Made by a program: the position numbers and the translations under genes. The notes beneath the pieces are model-generated. The model made no database searches. It saw only the letters and a list, made by a program, of their open reading frames with translations, and was not told the origin of the DNA. From assembly GCA_037039925.1 (NCBI GenBank), contig JAXRKP010000026.1, positions 545,001-609,000 on the forward strand: DNA of 64,000 nucleotides. Direction: 5' to 3'. This document shows, in pieces, positions 1-12,335 of the stretch (position 1 is the stretch's first letter; each line of letters opens with the position of its first letter). This DNA is from Doris montereyensis. Its lineage: Eukaryota; Mollusca; Gastropoda; Nudibranchia; Dorididae.

Positions 1-356
1 TACTGTTTATGCTTTGGTTATATTGAGCCCATCACTTTGGACTCTCACCTCTTTTACTGTTTATGCTTTGTTATATTGAGCCCTTTGGACTCTCACCTCT
101 TTTACTGTTTATGCTTTGGTTATATTGAGCCCATCACTTTGGACTCTCACCTCTTTTACTGTTTATGCTTTGGTTATATTGAGCCCATCACTTTGGACTC
201 TCACCTCTTTTACTGTTTATGCTTTGGTTATATTGAGCTCCTCACTTTGGACTCTCACCTCTTTTACTGTTTATCAGCCCATCACTTTGGACTCTCACCT
301 CTTTTTACTGTTTATGCTTTGGTGATATTGAGCCCATCACTTTGGACTCTCACCCC
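1..356. repeat. 54-bp minisatellite
   Basis: About 6.5 head-to-tail copies of a unit with 'catcactttggactctcacc' and 'ttatgctttggttatattga'. Copies start near 27, 80, 129 and 183; the second lacks a few bases. The array probably continues to the left of the window. The open frames across it are by-products of the repeat. Confidence 0.95.
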
Positions 357-656
357 CTTGCCTCTCCCCCCGGACTCACCCCAACTCCCTCGCTGTCCTC
401 CTCATGCCATTGTTGTCAACGAATAGTGTTGGTATGTCGTATTGAACCAATCAGCATTCGTTGTCATGGAACTGTTGCAAGCTAAGAATATTGTCTATTG
501 TCTTTTTGAGCCAATCAGTTTAAACTCAACCCCCGCCTGTGTTGTCATGGAACTGTTGTGAGCTAAGAATGTAGTTTTGTCTTTTTGAGCCAATCAGTTT
601 GGTCTCATGACGCCCCCACATTTCCCTATGATCTACTTTATATAACCTGTTTATAA
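357..656. other. Non-coding stretch with a short direct duplication
   Basis: Follows the array. It holds two similar blocks (about 459-525 and 540-600), each with 'gtcatggaactgttg', 'agctaagaat' and 'gagccaatcagttt'. No gene seen. Confidence 0.6.
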
Positions 657-834
657 GTGAAGGCAATGACATAAGATAATATGAAAGCCCCATAGGAACA
701 AAGACGAGACAAATACAAGGAATACACAAAAAAATCCTGGCCACCATGGGGATCGAACCCGCGACCTCTGCGTTGGCACTCATCGCCTCGCCATGAAAAG
801 AAAGCGTGCTACCAACCGAGCTAACTACGCTCCC
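657..834 (-). mobile_element. tRNA-derived SINE, minus strand (copy 1)
   Basis: Read on the minus strand, it starts with a tRNA-like head: an A-box-like 'TTAGCTCGGTTGGTAGC' (plus-strand 808-824) and a perfect B box 'GGTTCGATCC' (750-759). After the head comes a non-tRNA body ending with 'ttcctatggggctttcat'. The same body and head recur at 31.06-31.34 kb, so this is a dispersed Pol III element and not a lone tRNA gene. The head also has an insertion in the anticodon/variable region. Confidence 0.85.
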
Positions 835-1222
835 TAGATGACCTGTTTGTATTGACTTGCTCACTCTCTTTGTGGTTGTGAGATGTTTCGAGAATTGTCC
901 AGGGGAGACGGTATGGTATTGTTAAATCTGAGACAGTAAGAAATTGTTCAGTCTGACACAGACAGACAGTGAGACCGTTGAATATTAATGCTTAGTAAAA
1001 ATCCTTGTTGAAACTCGAACCGTACAAGTCACCTGCCTCCCTAACTACCATTGTACAGCTGTACATTTAGAATGTGAGACAGAGGTTGAAATGCACGTGT
1101 GACATTTGTATTACATGTGGGCCTTTTTGTAATGCATGAGTATTGATTTTCTTCTTCAAGGTCGCGTGTTAATTCTTTGTGCTATTCACGCTATTGACGT
1201 AGAACATTAAGTTTGGGGCTTG
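835..1222. other. Non-coding, no feature recognised
   Basis: Single-copy-looking sequence with short CAGACA runs near 957-972. No long open frame, RNA gene or element end seen. Confidence 0.5.
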
Positions 1223-1312
1223 AGCTGAACCAAAGCTAAACCAAAGCTGAACCAAAGCTGAACCAAAGCTGAACCAAAGCTGAACCAAAGCTAAACCAAA
1301 GCTGAACCAAAG
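1223..1312. repeat. 11-bp tandem repeat (GCTGAACCAAA)
   Basis: About eight to nine copies of gctgaaccaaa with a few C-to-A variants ('gctaaaccaaa'). Confidence 0.9.
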
Positions 1313-1375
1313 AAAGGAAGCCAATTTGATGTGAGCTTATTTTATATCATATCTGAGACCAAAGTCCAACTGTAC

Positions 1376-1460
1376 GCGGTTGGCGGGTGCTATTGGTAGG
1401 TTATTCTTCTTTCCTTTCCTCTTTCACTTATCTTTCATCTTGCTGTTTCCCTTCTCCTGA
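1376..1460 (+). repeat. Short dispersed repeat, copy 1
   Basis: Contains 'ggttggcgggtgctattggt' followed by a pyrimidine-rich stretch (ttctttcctttcc...tctttcatcttgctg). Related copies start near 2,858, 3,705 and 29,040, all in the same orientation. Confidence 0.65.
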
Positions 1461-1518
1461 TATCAAGGCATATGGTGAACAAAGTAAAATTCAATAAAAA
1501 CACATTTGTAAACAAGTC

Positions 1519-2226
1519 CACCTGACATCGGCTCTCTTTACCAATTACGGCCACAAAGGGAAATAACTCACACCTGACATCGGCTCTCTTTACCAATTAC
1601 GGCCACAAAGGGAAATAACTCACACCTGACATCGGCTCCCTTTACCAAATACGACCACAAAGGGAAATAACTCACACCTGACATAGGCTCTCTTTACCAA
1701 TTACGACCACAAAGGGAAATAACTCACACATGACATCGGCTCTCTTTACCAATTACGGCCACAAAGGGAAATAACTCACACCTGACATCGGCTCCCTTTA
1801 CCAAATACGACCACAAAGGGAAATAACTCACACCTGACATAGGCTCTCTTTACCAAATACGACCACAAAGGGAAATAACTCACACCTGACATAGGCTCTC
1901 TTTACCAAATACGACCACAAAGGGAAATAACTCACACCTGACATCGGCTCCCTTTACCAAGTACGACCACAAAGGAAATAACTCACACCTGACATAGGCT
2001 CTCTTTACCAATTACGACCACAAAGGGAAATAACTCACACCTGACATCGGCTCTCTTTACCAATTACGACCACAAAGGGAAACAACTCACACCTGACATC
2101 GGCTCTCTTTACCAATTACGACCACAAAGGGAAATAACTCACACCTGACATCGGCTCCCTTTACCAATTACGGCCACAAAGGAAATAACTCACACCTGAC
2201 ATCGGCTCTCTTTACCAATTACGACA
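1519..2226. repeat. 52-bp minisatellite
   Basis: About 13.5 copies with 'cctgacatcggctctcttta' and 'cacaaagggaaataactcac'. Copies vary at a few fixed sites (atcggc/ataggc, tctc/tccc, attacg/aatacg), which gives phase-shifted subtypes. The last copy runs out at 'aattacgacaataacaggc'. Confidence 0.97.
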
Positions 2227-2352
2227 ATAACAGGCAAATGCCGGAGCGGAGATTTAACTCCTGGTCTTCGTGTTTTCTGTGTACGTGATGTAGTACAAGG
2301 CGATGTCTTCACAACTAAGGAGATTGTCCTTGGTGATATTTCCTTTTATGTG

Positions 2353-2690
2353 AGGGACTCGGTAGTCCAGAGGCAAAGTGTCTCTCGACCAAACTGTAGT
2401 GGGTTCAAGCCCCGCCAACTGTTGAAAAATGTTGTCGACTTGTTTCGAGTGAAATCTACCCCCCCTCCCCCACCCCCACCCCCACCTCCGGTCCAGGACG
2501 GTGGATGGACACCTAGTTCTGTCTAAGACGGACGGTAAAAACCAGGTCCCGTGTGCAGATCACAGCACTCTGCAAGCTAAAGATCCCTTGGCTGTTTACA
2601 GAGCAGTCCGGGCAAAATTAAAATTCCTACCAAAACCCCCGAGATCGCCTTAGTTGTGGATGTGGGTAAATCAAATCAAACTTTAAAATA
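2353..2690 (+). mobile_element. tRNA-derived SINE, second family, plus strand
   Basis: The head begins 'gggactcggtagtcc', with an A-box-like stretch and a B box 'gggttcaagcccc' at 2,401. The body includes 'gagatcgccttagttgtgga', and the element ends in a CAAAT-type tail (aaatcaaatcaaa). An opposite-strand copy at 28,706-29,020 shares the body, the B-box region and the tail. Confidence 0.85.
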
Positions 2691-2857
2691 ATAACTTTTA
2701 TGGAAATGCGATGGGTGGGGGGGGGGGTGGCGACATAACTCTTGGCGTGTTCCCATTCATATGGGAAGGCAAAGTTTACACTTTTACTAGAAGGAAATTT
2801 AGCGAGGCGATATCACATCGGAAGTAATCGATTCTCACTTCGATATTTCTTTCACTG
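2691..2857. other. Spacer with a G-run
   Basis: Contains a G-rich run near 2,713-2,729. No gene seen. Confidence 0.5.
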
Positions 2858-3660
2858 GGCGGTTGGCGGGGGATATTGGTAGGTCTTACTTCTTTCTTTC
2901 AGTCGTTCACAAGTCTTTCACTCGTCCACAAGTCTTTCAGTCGTTCACAAGTCTTTCACTCGTTCACACGTCTTTCACTCGTTCACAAGTCTTTCAACTC
3001 GTTCACAAGTCTTTTACTCGTTCACAAGTCTTTCACTCGTTCACAAGTCTTTCACTCGTTCACAAGTCTTTCACTCGTTCACAAGTCTTTTACTCTTTCC
3101 ACGTCTTTTACTCGTTCACACGTCTTTCACTCGTTCACAAGTCTTTAACTCGTTCACAAGTCTTTCACTCGTTCACAAGTCTTTCACTCGTTCACAAGTT
3201 TTTCACTCGTTCACAAGTCTTTCACTCGTTCACACGTCTTTCACTCGTTCACAAGTCTTTCACTCGTTCACAAGTCTTTCACTCGTTCACAAGTCTTTCA
3301 CTCGTTCACAAGTCTTTTACTCGTCCACAAGTCTTTCACTCGTTCACAAGTCTTTCACTCGTCCACAAGTCTTTCACTCGTTCACAAGTCTTTCACTCGT
3401 TCACAAGTCTTTCACTCGTCCACAAGTCTTTCACTCGTTCACAAGTCTTTCACTCGTTCACAAGTCTTTTACTCGTTCACAAGTCTTTTACTCGTTCACA
3501 AGTCTTTCACTCGTTCACAAGTCTTTCACTCGTCCAAGTCTTTCACTCGTTCACAAGTCTTTCACTCGTTCACACGTCTTCCTTCTCGCTGTTTACTCTA
3601 AATCCCCCCCCCCACCCCGACATCACTGCATGTCGTGGACGGAACCACTTTCAATGAAAC
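2858..3660 (+). repeat. Short dispersed repeat, copy 2, inflated by a 19-bp array
   Basis: Starts like the other copies ('ggttggcgggggatattggt'), then holds about 36 copies of a 19-bp unit (tcgttcacaagtctttcac) from about 2,891 to 3,590. It exits into the family's right flank ('tttcaatgaaacaaac'). The unit resembles the short 'tctttcacttatctttcatc' of unexpanded copies. The 264-codon open frame is a repeat artefact. Confidence 0.85.
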
Positions 3661-3704
3661 AAACCAGAAAAATATCTTTCAACATTGACCACAAACAAAT
3701 CAGT

Positions 3705-3845
3705 TCTTGGCGGGTGGTGCTGGTAGGTCTTGTTTCTTTCCTTTCCTTCTTTCACTTATCTTTCATCTTGCTGTCTCTTCTTAATTCACCCTGAGATTAC
3801 CGCAATGGTGGACGGAGGTAAATTTTAATGAAACAAACAAAAACT
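3705..3845 (+). repeat. Short dispersed repeat, copy 3 (unexpanded)
   Basis: Starts 'ttggcgggtggtgctggtag' and continues through 'tctttcatcttgctg' to 'gtggacgga...aatgaaacaaac'. It gives the likely ancestral form of the inflated copy just upstream. Confidence 0.7.
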
Positions 3846-4074
3846 CAGCTCCTGTCAGAATTTTTTCATTAATATTTCACAAAAGTCACGTGATTAACTT
3901 TTCAAATTTAAGAAAGAATGACTGGTCATAACTGACCACGGTGCGGGCCCCACGATGCACTCTGTGACACTGACAGGAGCAAAATGTAAGGAATAGTGAG
4001 AAAGGATGAGAACTGTTTTTTTTATAAACCTGTCTCGGGAACTCAACGACAAGACAGCCATTTGGATTGAAGTT

Positions 4075-4336
4075 TGAACTCAATGACACTAATGACAGAA
4101 CACCTATTTCGATTAAATTTGAACTCAATGAAACAGCTATTTGGATTGAAATTTGAACTCAATGACAGGACAGCTATTTGGATTGAAATTTGAACTCAAT
4201 GACAGGACAGCTATTTGGATTGAAATTTGAACTCAATGACAGGACAGCTATTTGGATTGAAATTTGAACTCAATGACAGGACAGCTATTTGGATTGAAAT
4301 TTGAACTCAATGACAGGGCAGCTATTTGGATTGAAC
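4075..4336. repeat. 37-bp minisatellite
   Basis: About seven copies with 'ctatttggattgaaatttga' and 'ctcaatgacaggacag'. The first copies are diverged and the middle ones nearly identical. Confidence 0.93.
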
Positions 4337-4408
4337 TTAACAACAATGACACACGAGTTAACAGTCCCAGGCTTTCGATGTGAACTTATAACCGACAAGG
4401 AAAGCAAA

Positions 4409-4430
4409 GCGGGGGGGGGGGGGGGGGGAC
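4409..4430. repeat. Poly-G run
   Basis: About 18 consecutive G followed by 'acgagggtggcag'. The length is likely to be unreliable in any assembly. Confidence 0.9.
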
Positions 4431-5190
4431 GAGGGTGGCAGTTGCTGGTCAAGTCTATAATCGCTCATCTCTTCTAGGCTTGTTTCAGTAATAATGATTA
4501 TGTAAGCGTGTTGTAGAAATCGATTATTTTAATTTCATGTACACATTTTGTTGTTTATTGAACGTGTTGGCATTAATTAAGACATAATATATGCGTGCAT
4601 TTAGAGTCTGACCCCTCTATGGATAAAAACAAATAAACCTGTCGCTCATGTTGCACCTGAGACATCGCCGTCCTGAATCAAAATGTGTAGCCTGCGGCCC
4701 TTTTAATTAATGACAGGTGTCGTGCGCACCTTCAAAACCAAACTATGCGCATCCCTAAAATTAATGACAGATGCTAGTATTCACTGATAGCGTGGTATGG
4801 TTCAGTAAGGGATGAGGCACAGGGAAGAGGGGGGGGGGTCCTGGGGTGACGATAAACATGTCAAATCTTTACATGATGTTTACAACACGATGCTATTCAC
4901 TATTTGTTGGCTAGAATAAAGGCGAAACTGTTTTACTCTGCGTTTAAACTACACCTTCGCTCTTTACATGTACATGTATATTATTTTGGTCATGATTTGT
5001 GGCCTAGAGCATACTGCATACAAGTGGTTCACATCATTGTACCAAATGCACTAGACATGCCTATCGTAATTGCACTGATAACACTTGGTGCCGTCTTGTC
5101 CTAACTCATGGCGTATCACAAGGGGACATAAGCTCTAGTGATGCAGTCCTACACAAAGCTGTGCGAGCCGCTTTTTTTTTCGACGTCTTT
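4431..5190. other. Non-coding, no gene recognised
   Basis: AT-rich to mixed sequence. A 66-codon open frame at 4,904-5,104 has no recognisable motif and no supporting context. Confidence 0.5.
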
Positions 5191-5194
5191 CTCA

Positions 5195-5725
5195 TTAAAT
5201 GACGTCTTGTCTCATCCACGTGGTAAATGACGTCTTGTCTCATCCACGTGGTAAATGTCTCATCCACGTGGTAAATGACATCGTGTCTCATCCACGTGGT
5301 GAATGACGTCTTGTCTCATCCACGTGGTAAATGACGTCGTATCTCAATCACATGGTAAATGGCGTCTCGTCTCAACCACACATTGAATGACATATTGTCT
5401 CATCCACGTGGTAAATGACGTCTTATCTCATCCACAATGTTAAATGAAATCTTGTCTCATCCACGTGGTAAATGACGTCTTATCTCATCCACGTGATAAA
5501 TGACGTCTTATCTCATCCACGTGATAAATGACGTCTTATCTTATCCACGTGATAAATGACGTCTTATCTTATCCACAATGTTAAATGAAATCTTGTCTCA
5601 TCCAAATGGTGAATAACATCTTGTCTCATCCAAATGGTGAATAACATCTTGTCTCATCCGCATGGTGAAGGACATCTCTTCTCATCTACATGGTGAACAA
5701 CCACATGTCTCATCCACTCAATTTG
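5195..5725. repeat. 28-bp minisatellite carrying CACGTG and TGACGTC
   Basis: About 18 copies of a unit built from 'gtctcatccacgtggtaaat' plus 'gacgtctt'. Most central copies keep an E-box palindrome (CACGTG) and a CRE-like TGACGTC. Copies toward the 3' end lose both. Confidence 0.93.
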
Positions 5726-6374
5726 TCTTCACAATCATTCATTTATATGCAACATAAAATCAGAATCAGTTATTTTTAAGACAGAAAAAAATCTTAATCA
5801 ATTATGTATCTGACTGATAGAAAACATCTTAAATAATTATGCATGTGATCAATTATGTATGCATCACAAATATTAGAATGAATTATTTATTTGACCTTAC
5901 TAATCTGGACCGATAACTCATGTGACGTAAAAAATCTGAATCGATAACTCATGTGACGTAAAAAATCTGAATCGATTATGTGTGTGACGTAAAAAATCAG
6001 GGACGTTTAAGTATCAACATTTTTGCCTCACAAATTTATTGATGAGACAGAAAAAACCAGAGAATCAATCATGTTTATTGCACGAGAAGGCGCAGTCTAC
6101 CGATTGAATTAAATACACATTTTATTGTCTACATTGAAGGATTTATGTTGAAAACCATGTAGAAGCTTGACATGGGACGCTTTGGTCTAATAAAAAAATT
6201 GAACAATTTGTCACGCTCTGTTGAACCTGTCAGCTGTGTCAGACTAAAATGTTCCCATCTAGATGTTTACAAAAACAGATTATTCGTATGGCAGGTTGCG
6301 CATGTGAACATTTTACCTTTGAGGAAACTGCCGGTTGCTGCGTTGCTGTTGTTGGGTTGTTGTTTTTTTGCACA
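5726..6374. other. AT-rich spacer with a minor direct repeat
   Basis: Two to three copies of 'gataactcatgtgacgtaaa' occur near 5,910-5,990. No gene seen. Open frames between 6,172 and 6,470 run into the next array and look fortuitous. Confidence 0.5.
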
Positions 6375-8880
6375 TCCCTTTGCATATATGCAAACACATC
6401 CCCTTTGTACATATTTAAACACATCCCTTTTGCACATATTCAAACACATCCCCTTTGTACATATTTAAACACATCCCTTTGTACATATTTAAACACATCC
6501 CTTTGTACATATTCAAACACATCCCTTTGTACATATTTAAACACATCCTTTGTACATATTTAAACACATCCCTTTGTACATATTCAAACACATCCCCTTT
6601 TGACATATTTGTACATATTCAAACACATCCCTTTTGACATATTCAAACACATCCCCTTTGTACATATTCAAACACATCCCTTTTGCACATATTCAAACAC
6701 ATCCCCTTTGTACATATTTAAACACATCCCTTTTGCACATATTCAAACACATCCCCTTTGTACATATTCAAACACACCCCTTTGGACATATTCAAACACA
6801 TCCCCTTTGCACATATTCAAACACATCCCCTTTGCACATATTCAAACACATCCCCTTTAGACATATTCAAACTCAAAGACATCCTCTTTGGACATATTCA
6901 AACTCAAACACATCCTCTTTGGACATATTCAAACTCAAACACATCCCCTTCAGACATATTCAAACTCAAACACATCCTCTTTGGACATATTCAAACACAT
7001 CCCATTTAGACATATTCAAACTCAAACACATCCTCTTTGGACATATTCAAACACATCCCCTTTAGACATATTCAAACACATCCTTTAGACATATTCAAAC
7101 TCAAACACATCCTCTTTGGACATATTCAAACACATCCCCTTTGCACATATTCAAACACATCCCCTTTGTACATATTTAAACACATGCCCTTTGTACATAT
7201 TCAAACACATCCCTTTTGACATATTCAAACACATCCCCTTTGTACATATTCAAACACATCCCTTTTGTACATATTCAAACACATCCCCTTTGTACATATT
7301 CAAACACATCCCCTTTGTACATATTTAAACACATCCCTTTTGCACATATTCAAACACATCCCCTTTGTACATATTCAAACACACCCCTTTGGACATATTC
7401 AAACACATCCCCTTTGCACATATTCAAACACATCCCCTTTGCACATATTCAAACACATCCCCTTTAGACATATTCAAACTCAAAGACATCCTCTTTGGAC
7501 ATATTTCAAACACATCCCCTTTGGACATATTCAAACTCAAACACATCCTTTTTGGACATATTCAAACACATCCCATTTAGACATATTCAAACTCAAACAC
7601 ATCCTCTTTGGACATATTCAAACACATCCCCTTTAGACATATTCAAACACATCCCCTTTAGACATATTCAAACTCAAACACATCCTCTTTGGACATATTC
7701 AAACACATCCCTTTGTACATATTCAAACACATCCCCTTTGCACATATTCAAACACATCCCCTTTGTACATATTTAAACACATCCCCTTTGTACATATTCA
7801 AACACATCCCTTTTGACATATTCAAACACATCCCCTTTGTACATATTCAAACACATCCCTTTTGTACATATTCAAACACATCCCCTTTGTACATATTCAA
7901 ACACATCCCCTTTGTACATATTTAAACACATCCCTTTGCACATATTCAAACACATCCCCTTTGTACATATTCAAACACACCCCCTTTGGACATATTCAAA
8001 CACATCCCCTTTGCACATATTCAAACACATCCCCTTTGCACATATTCAAACACATCCCCTTTAGACATATTCAAACTCAAACACATCCTCTTTGGACATA
8101 TTCAAACTCACATCCCCTTTAGACAAACACATCCCCTTTAGACATATTCAAACTCAAACACATCCTCTTTGGACATATTCAAACACATCCCATTTAGACA
8201 TATTTAAACTCAAACACATCCTCTTTGGACATATTCAAACACATCCCTTTAGACATATTTCTTTTGTACATAAACACATCCCATTTTAGACATATTCAAA
8301 CTCAAACACATCCTCTTTGGACATATTCAAACACATCCCCTTTAGACATATTCAAACACATCCCTTTTGACATATTCAAACACATCCCCTTTGGACATAT
8401 TCAAACACATCCCCTTTAGACATATTCAAACACATCCCTTTTGTACATATTCAAACACATCCCTTTTGTACATATTCAAACACATCCATTTTGACATATT
8501 CAAACACATCCCCTTTGGACATATTTTTGTACATATTCAAACACATCCCCTTTAGACATATTCAAACACATCCCTTTGGTACATATTCAAAACACATCCC
8601 CTTTGGACATATTCAAACACATCCCCTTTAGACATATTCAAACACATCCCCTTTAGACATATTCAAACACATCCCCTTTAGACATATTCAAACACATCCC
8701 CTTTAGACATATTCAAACACATCCCCTTTGGACATATTCAAACTCAAACACATCGTCTTTGGACATATTCAAACACATCCCCTTTAGACATATTCAAACA
8801 CATCCCCTTTAGACATATTCAAACACATCCCCTTTGGACATATTCAAACTCAAACACATCGTCTTTGGACATATTCAAAC
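6375..8880. repeat. 22/23-bp minisatellite with higher-order structure
   Basis: More than 100 copies of 'acatattcaaacacatcccc' + ttt(g/ag). Variants (tttaaac, 'aaactcaaac', GTACAT/GCACAT/GGACAT/AGACAT) recur in the same order, so blocks starting near 6,632, 7,214 and 7,811 repeat as a unit of roughly 580-600 bp. The terminal part (8,580-8,880) is more homogeneous. Confidence 0.95.
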
Positions 8881-10745
8881 CGAGGAGCCGACACTCTTCT
8901 GTTACAGTGTGTCAAGACAGCTAGTCTGTAGGAACCAGTCGGTGTCAAATCTTGGTTTACAGTGTGTCAAGACAGCTAGTCTGTAGGAACCAGTCGGTGT
9001 CAAATCTTGGTTTACAGTGTGTCAAGACAAGTAATCTGTAGGAACCAGTCGGTGTCAAATCTTGGTTTACAGTGTGTCAAGACAAGTAGTCTGTGGGAAC
9101 CAGTCGGTGTCAAATATTGGTTTACAGTGTGTCAAGACAGGTAGTCTGTGGGAACCAGTCGGTGTCAAATATTGGTTTACAGTGTGTCAATACAGGTAGT
9201 CTGTGGGAACCAGTCGGTGTCAAATCTTGGTTTACAGTTTGTCAAGACAAGTAGTCTGTAGGAACCAGTCGCTGTCAAATCTTGGTTTACAGTGTGTCAA
9301 GACAAGTAGTCTGTAGGAACCAGTCGGTGTCAAATATTGGTTTACAGTGTGTCAAGACAGGTAATCTGTGGGAACCAGTCGGTGTCAAATATTGGTTTAC
9401 AGTGTGTCAAGACAAGTAATCTGTAGGAACCAGTCGGTGTCAAATCTTGGTTTACAGTGTGTCAAGACAAGTAGTCTGTAGGAACCAGTCGCTGTCAAAT
9501 CTTGGTTTACAGTGTGTCAAGACAAGTAGTCTGTAGGAACCAGTCGCTGTCAAATCTTGGTTTACAGTGTGTCAAGACAAGTAGTCTGTAGGAACCAGTC
9601 GGTGTCAAATCTTGGTTTACAGTGTGTCAAGACAAGTAGTCTGTAGGAACCAGTCGCTGTCAAATCTTGGTTTACAGTGTGTCAAGACAAGTAGTCTGTA
9701 GGAACCAGTCGCTGTCAAATCTTGGTTTACAGTTTGTCAAGACAAGTAGTCTGTAGGAACCAGTCGGTGTCAAATATTGGTTTACATTGTGTCAAGACAA
9801 GTAGTCTGTAGGAACCAGTCGGTGTCAAATCTTGGTTTACAGTGTGTCAAGACAAGTAATCTGTAGGAACCAGTCGGTGTCAAATCTTGGTTTACAGTGT
9901 GTCAAGACAAGTAATCTGTAGGAACCAGTCGGTGTCAAATCTTGGTTTACAGTGTGTCAAGACAAGTAGTCTGTAGGAACCAGTCGCTGTCAAATCTTGG
10001 TTTACAGTGTGTCAAGACAAGTAGTCTGTAGGAACCAGTCGCTGTCAAATCTTGGTTTACAGTGTGTCAAGACAAGTAGTCTGTAGGAACCAGTCGCTGT
10101 CAAATCTTGGTTTACAGTGTGTCAAGACAAGTAGTCTGTGTAGGAACCAGTCGGTGTCAAATCTTGGTTTACAGTGTGTCAAGACAAGTAGTCTGTAGGA
10201 ACCAGTCGGTGTCAAATCTTGGTTTACAGTGTGTCAAGACAAGTAGTCTGTAGGAACCAGTCGGTGTCAAATCTTGGTTTACATTGTGTCAAGACAAGTA
10301 GTCTGTAGGAACCAGTCGGTGTCAAATCTTGGTTTACATTGTGTCAAGACAAGTAGTCTGTAGGAACCAGTCGTTGTCAAATATTGGTTTACATTGTGTC
10401 AAGACAAGTAGTCTGTAGGAACCAGTCGGTGTCAAATCTTGGTTTACATTTTGTCAAGACAAGTAGTCTGTAGGAACCAGTCGGTGTCAAATATTGGTTT
10501 ACATTGTGTCAAGACAAGTAGTCTGTAGGAACCAGTCGGTGTCAAATCTTGGTTTACAGTTTGTCAAGACAAGTAGTCTGTAGGAACCAGTCGGTGTCAA
10601 ATCTTGGTTTACATTGTGTCAAGACATGTAGTCTGTAGGAACCAGTCGGTGTCAAATCTTGGTTTACATTGTGTCAAGACATGTAGTCTGTGGGAACCAG
10701 TCGGTGTCAAATATTGGTTTACAGTATGTCAAGACAGGTAATCTG
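8881..10745. repeat. 55-bp minisatellite
   Basis: About 33 copies with 'gtgtcaagacaagtagtctg' and 'ggaaccagtcggtgtcaaat'. Very homogeneous, with a single 4-bp insertion in one copy near 10,138. It abuts the previous array within a few bases. Confidence 0.97.
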
Positions 10746-11324
10746 TTAGAGTTGATACGCAATGTACCCCCACCTTCTTCTCCACAAAGTCGCCTGAGAT
10801 TGAGATCATATAGTTTCAGTGTTTCCAATTTTATCTACTATTGAGAAAGCTTAACCTGGAATATCAATATACTGTATCGTGTGTTTGTGTGTGTGTGTGT
10901 GTGTGTTTGTGTGTGTACATGCCTGTATGTTTGTGTTTGTCAGTGTGTGAGACCATAGAATAATAATTATATAGATATACAGTTAGATATATACAGTTAG
11001 ATATATAAAGTTCGATGTATACAGTTAGATATATACAGTTAGATATATACAGTTAGATATATACAGACACGGTACATACGTTCTAACATGTCTTTACAAC
11101 AATGACTGCACTCAACACATTAAGTAATTTCACTGGCAGATTTTTCCTTTGCTTTTTTTTCTGTTTTAATGTTCAGGTCACACTAGTCAGAGACGATAAG
11201 CTTTGAGGTCAAACTTATGGCCAGCCGTGTTCTCTTCCCAGCCAGTTTGTCGCGTTCTCTCGTGCTTTGTTTTGGTAGAATGGCTTGTCATCTGCACTTG
11301 TTACTTTAGTCAAACGTGTCTGCT
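10746..11324. other. Spacer with GT and 12-bp repeats
   Basis: Holds a GT-rich run (10,878-10,916) and about six copies of 'atatacagttag' (10,976-11,065). No gene seen. Confidence 0.6.
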
Positions 11325-11682
11325 AACATTCCTTACTCCTTCTAGTTGGGTCAAATTTAACTACTAACATTCCTTACTCTTTCTAGTTTGGTCAAATTTG
11401 ATTACTAACATTCCTTAGTCTTTCTAGTTCGGTCAAATGTGACTACTAACGTCCCTTACTCTTTCTAGTTTGGTCAAATTTGAACACTAACATTCCCTAG
11501 TGTTTCTAATTTGGTCAAATTTCAACACTAACATTCCTTACTCTTTCTAGTTTGGTTAAATTTGGCTACTAACATTCCTTAGTCTTTCTAGTTTTGAAAA
11601 GTGATACCAGTAGCATTCCCTAGTCTTTTTAGTTTGGTCAAGTGTGACCGGTAGCATTCCCTAGTCTTTCTAGATTGGTGCA
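11325..11682. repeat. 41-bp minisatellite
   Basis: About eight to nine diverged copies with 'actaacattccttactcttt' and 'ctagtttggtcaaatttga'. Confidence 0.92.
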
Positions 11683-11709
11683 TAAAAAACGAGAGAAAAA
11701 AAGCACTCA

Positions 11710-12335
11710 TTTCACAACTAAAACTGGAAGGATATCGTGTCGGAACCAACTGGTAAAGCAGCACTCATTTCAAAACTGGAAGGATATCGTGCCGGAAACC
11801 AACTGATAAAGCAGCACTCATTTCAAAACTGGAAGGATATCGTGCTGGAAACCAATGATAAAGCAGCACTCATTTCAAAACTGGAAGGATATCGTGCCGG
11901 AAACCAACTGATAAAGCATCACTCATTTCAAAACTGGAAGGATATCGTGCCGGAAACCAACTGATAAAGCAGCACTCATTTCAAAACTGGAAGGATATCG
12001 TGCTGGAAACCAACTGATAAAACAGCACTCATTTCAAAATTGAAAGGATATCGTGCCGGAAACCAACTGATAAAGCAGCACTCATTTCAAAACTGAAAAT
12101 GAAAGGATATTGCCGGAAACCAAATAAACTGAAACTGAAACTGAAAGGATATCGTGCCGGAAATCAACTGCTAAAACAGCACTCATTTCCATATTGAAAC
12201 TGGAGGGATATCGTGCCGGAAACCAACTGATAAAGCAGCACTCATTTCAAAATTGAAAATGAAAGGATATCGTGCCGGAAACCAACTGCTAAAGCAGCAC
12301 TCATTTCCATATTGAAACTGGAGGGATATCATGCC
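11710..12335. repeat. 53-bp minisatellite
   Basis: About 11-12 copies with 'actcatttcaaaactggaag' and 'gatatcgtgccggaaaccaa'. Later copies carry a 'tccatattgaaactggaggg' variant. Confidence 0.94.

Noticed and set aside
744..834. Genuine tRNA gene on the minus strand
   Set aside because: A and B boxes are good, but the head has an extra insertion and is fused to a body that recurs at 31 kb, so it is a SINE.
2863..3657. 264-codon open frame rich in SFTRSQVF repeats
   Set aside because: It is the 19-bp array read in one frame (a 19-residue, 57-bp period). No start context, codon bias or flanking gene structure.
8881..10745. CRISPR-like array of regularly spaced repeats
   Set aside because: The whole 55-bp unit repeats with no unique spacers, there are no cas genes, and the genome is eukaryotic. 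It is a minisatellite.
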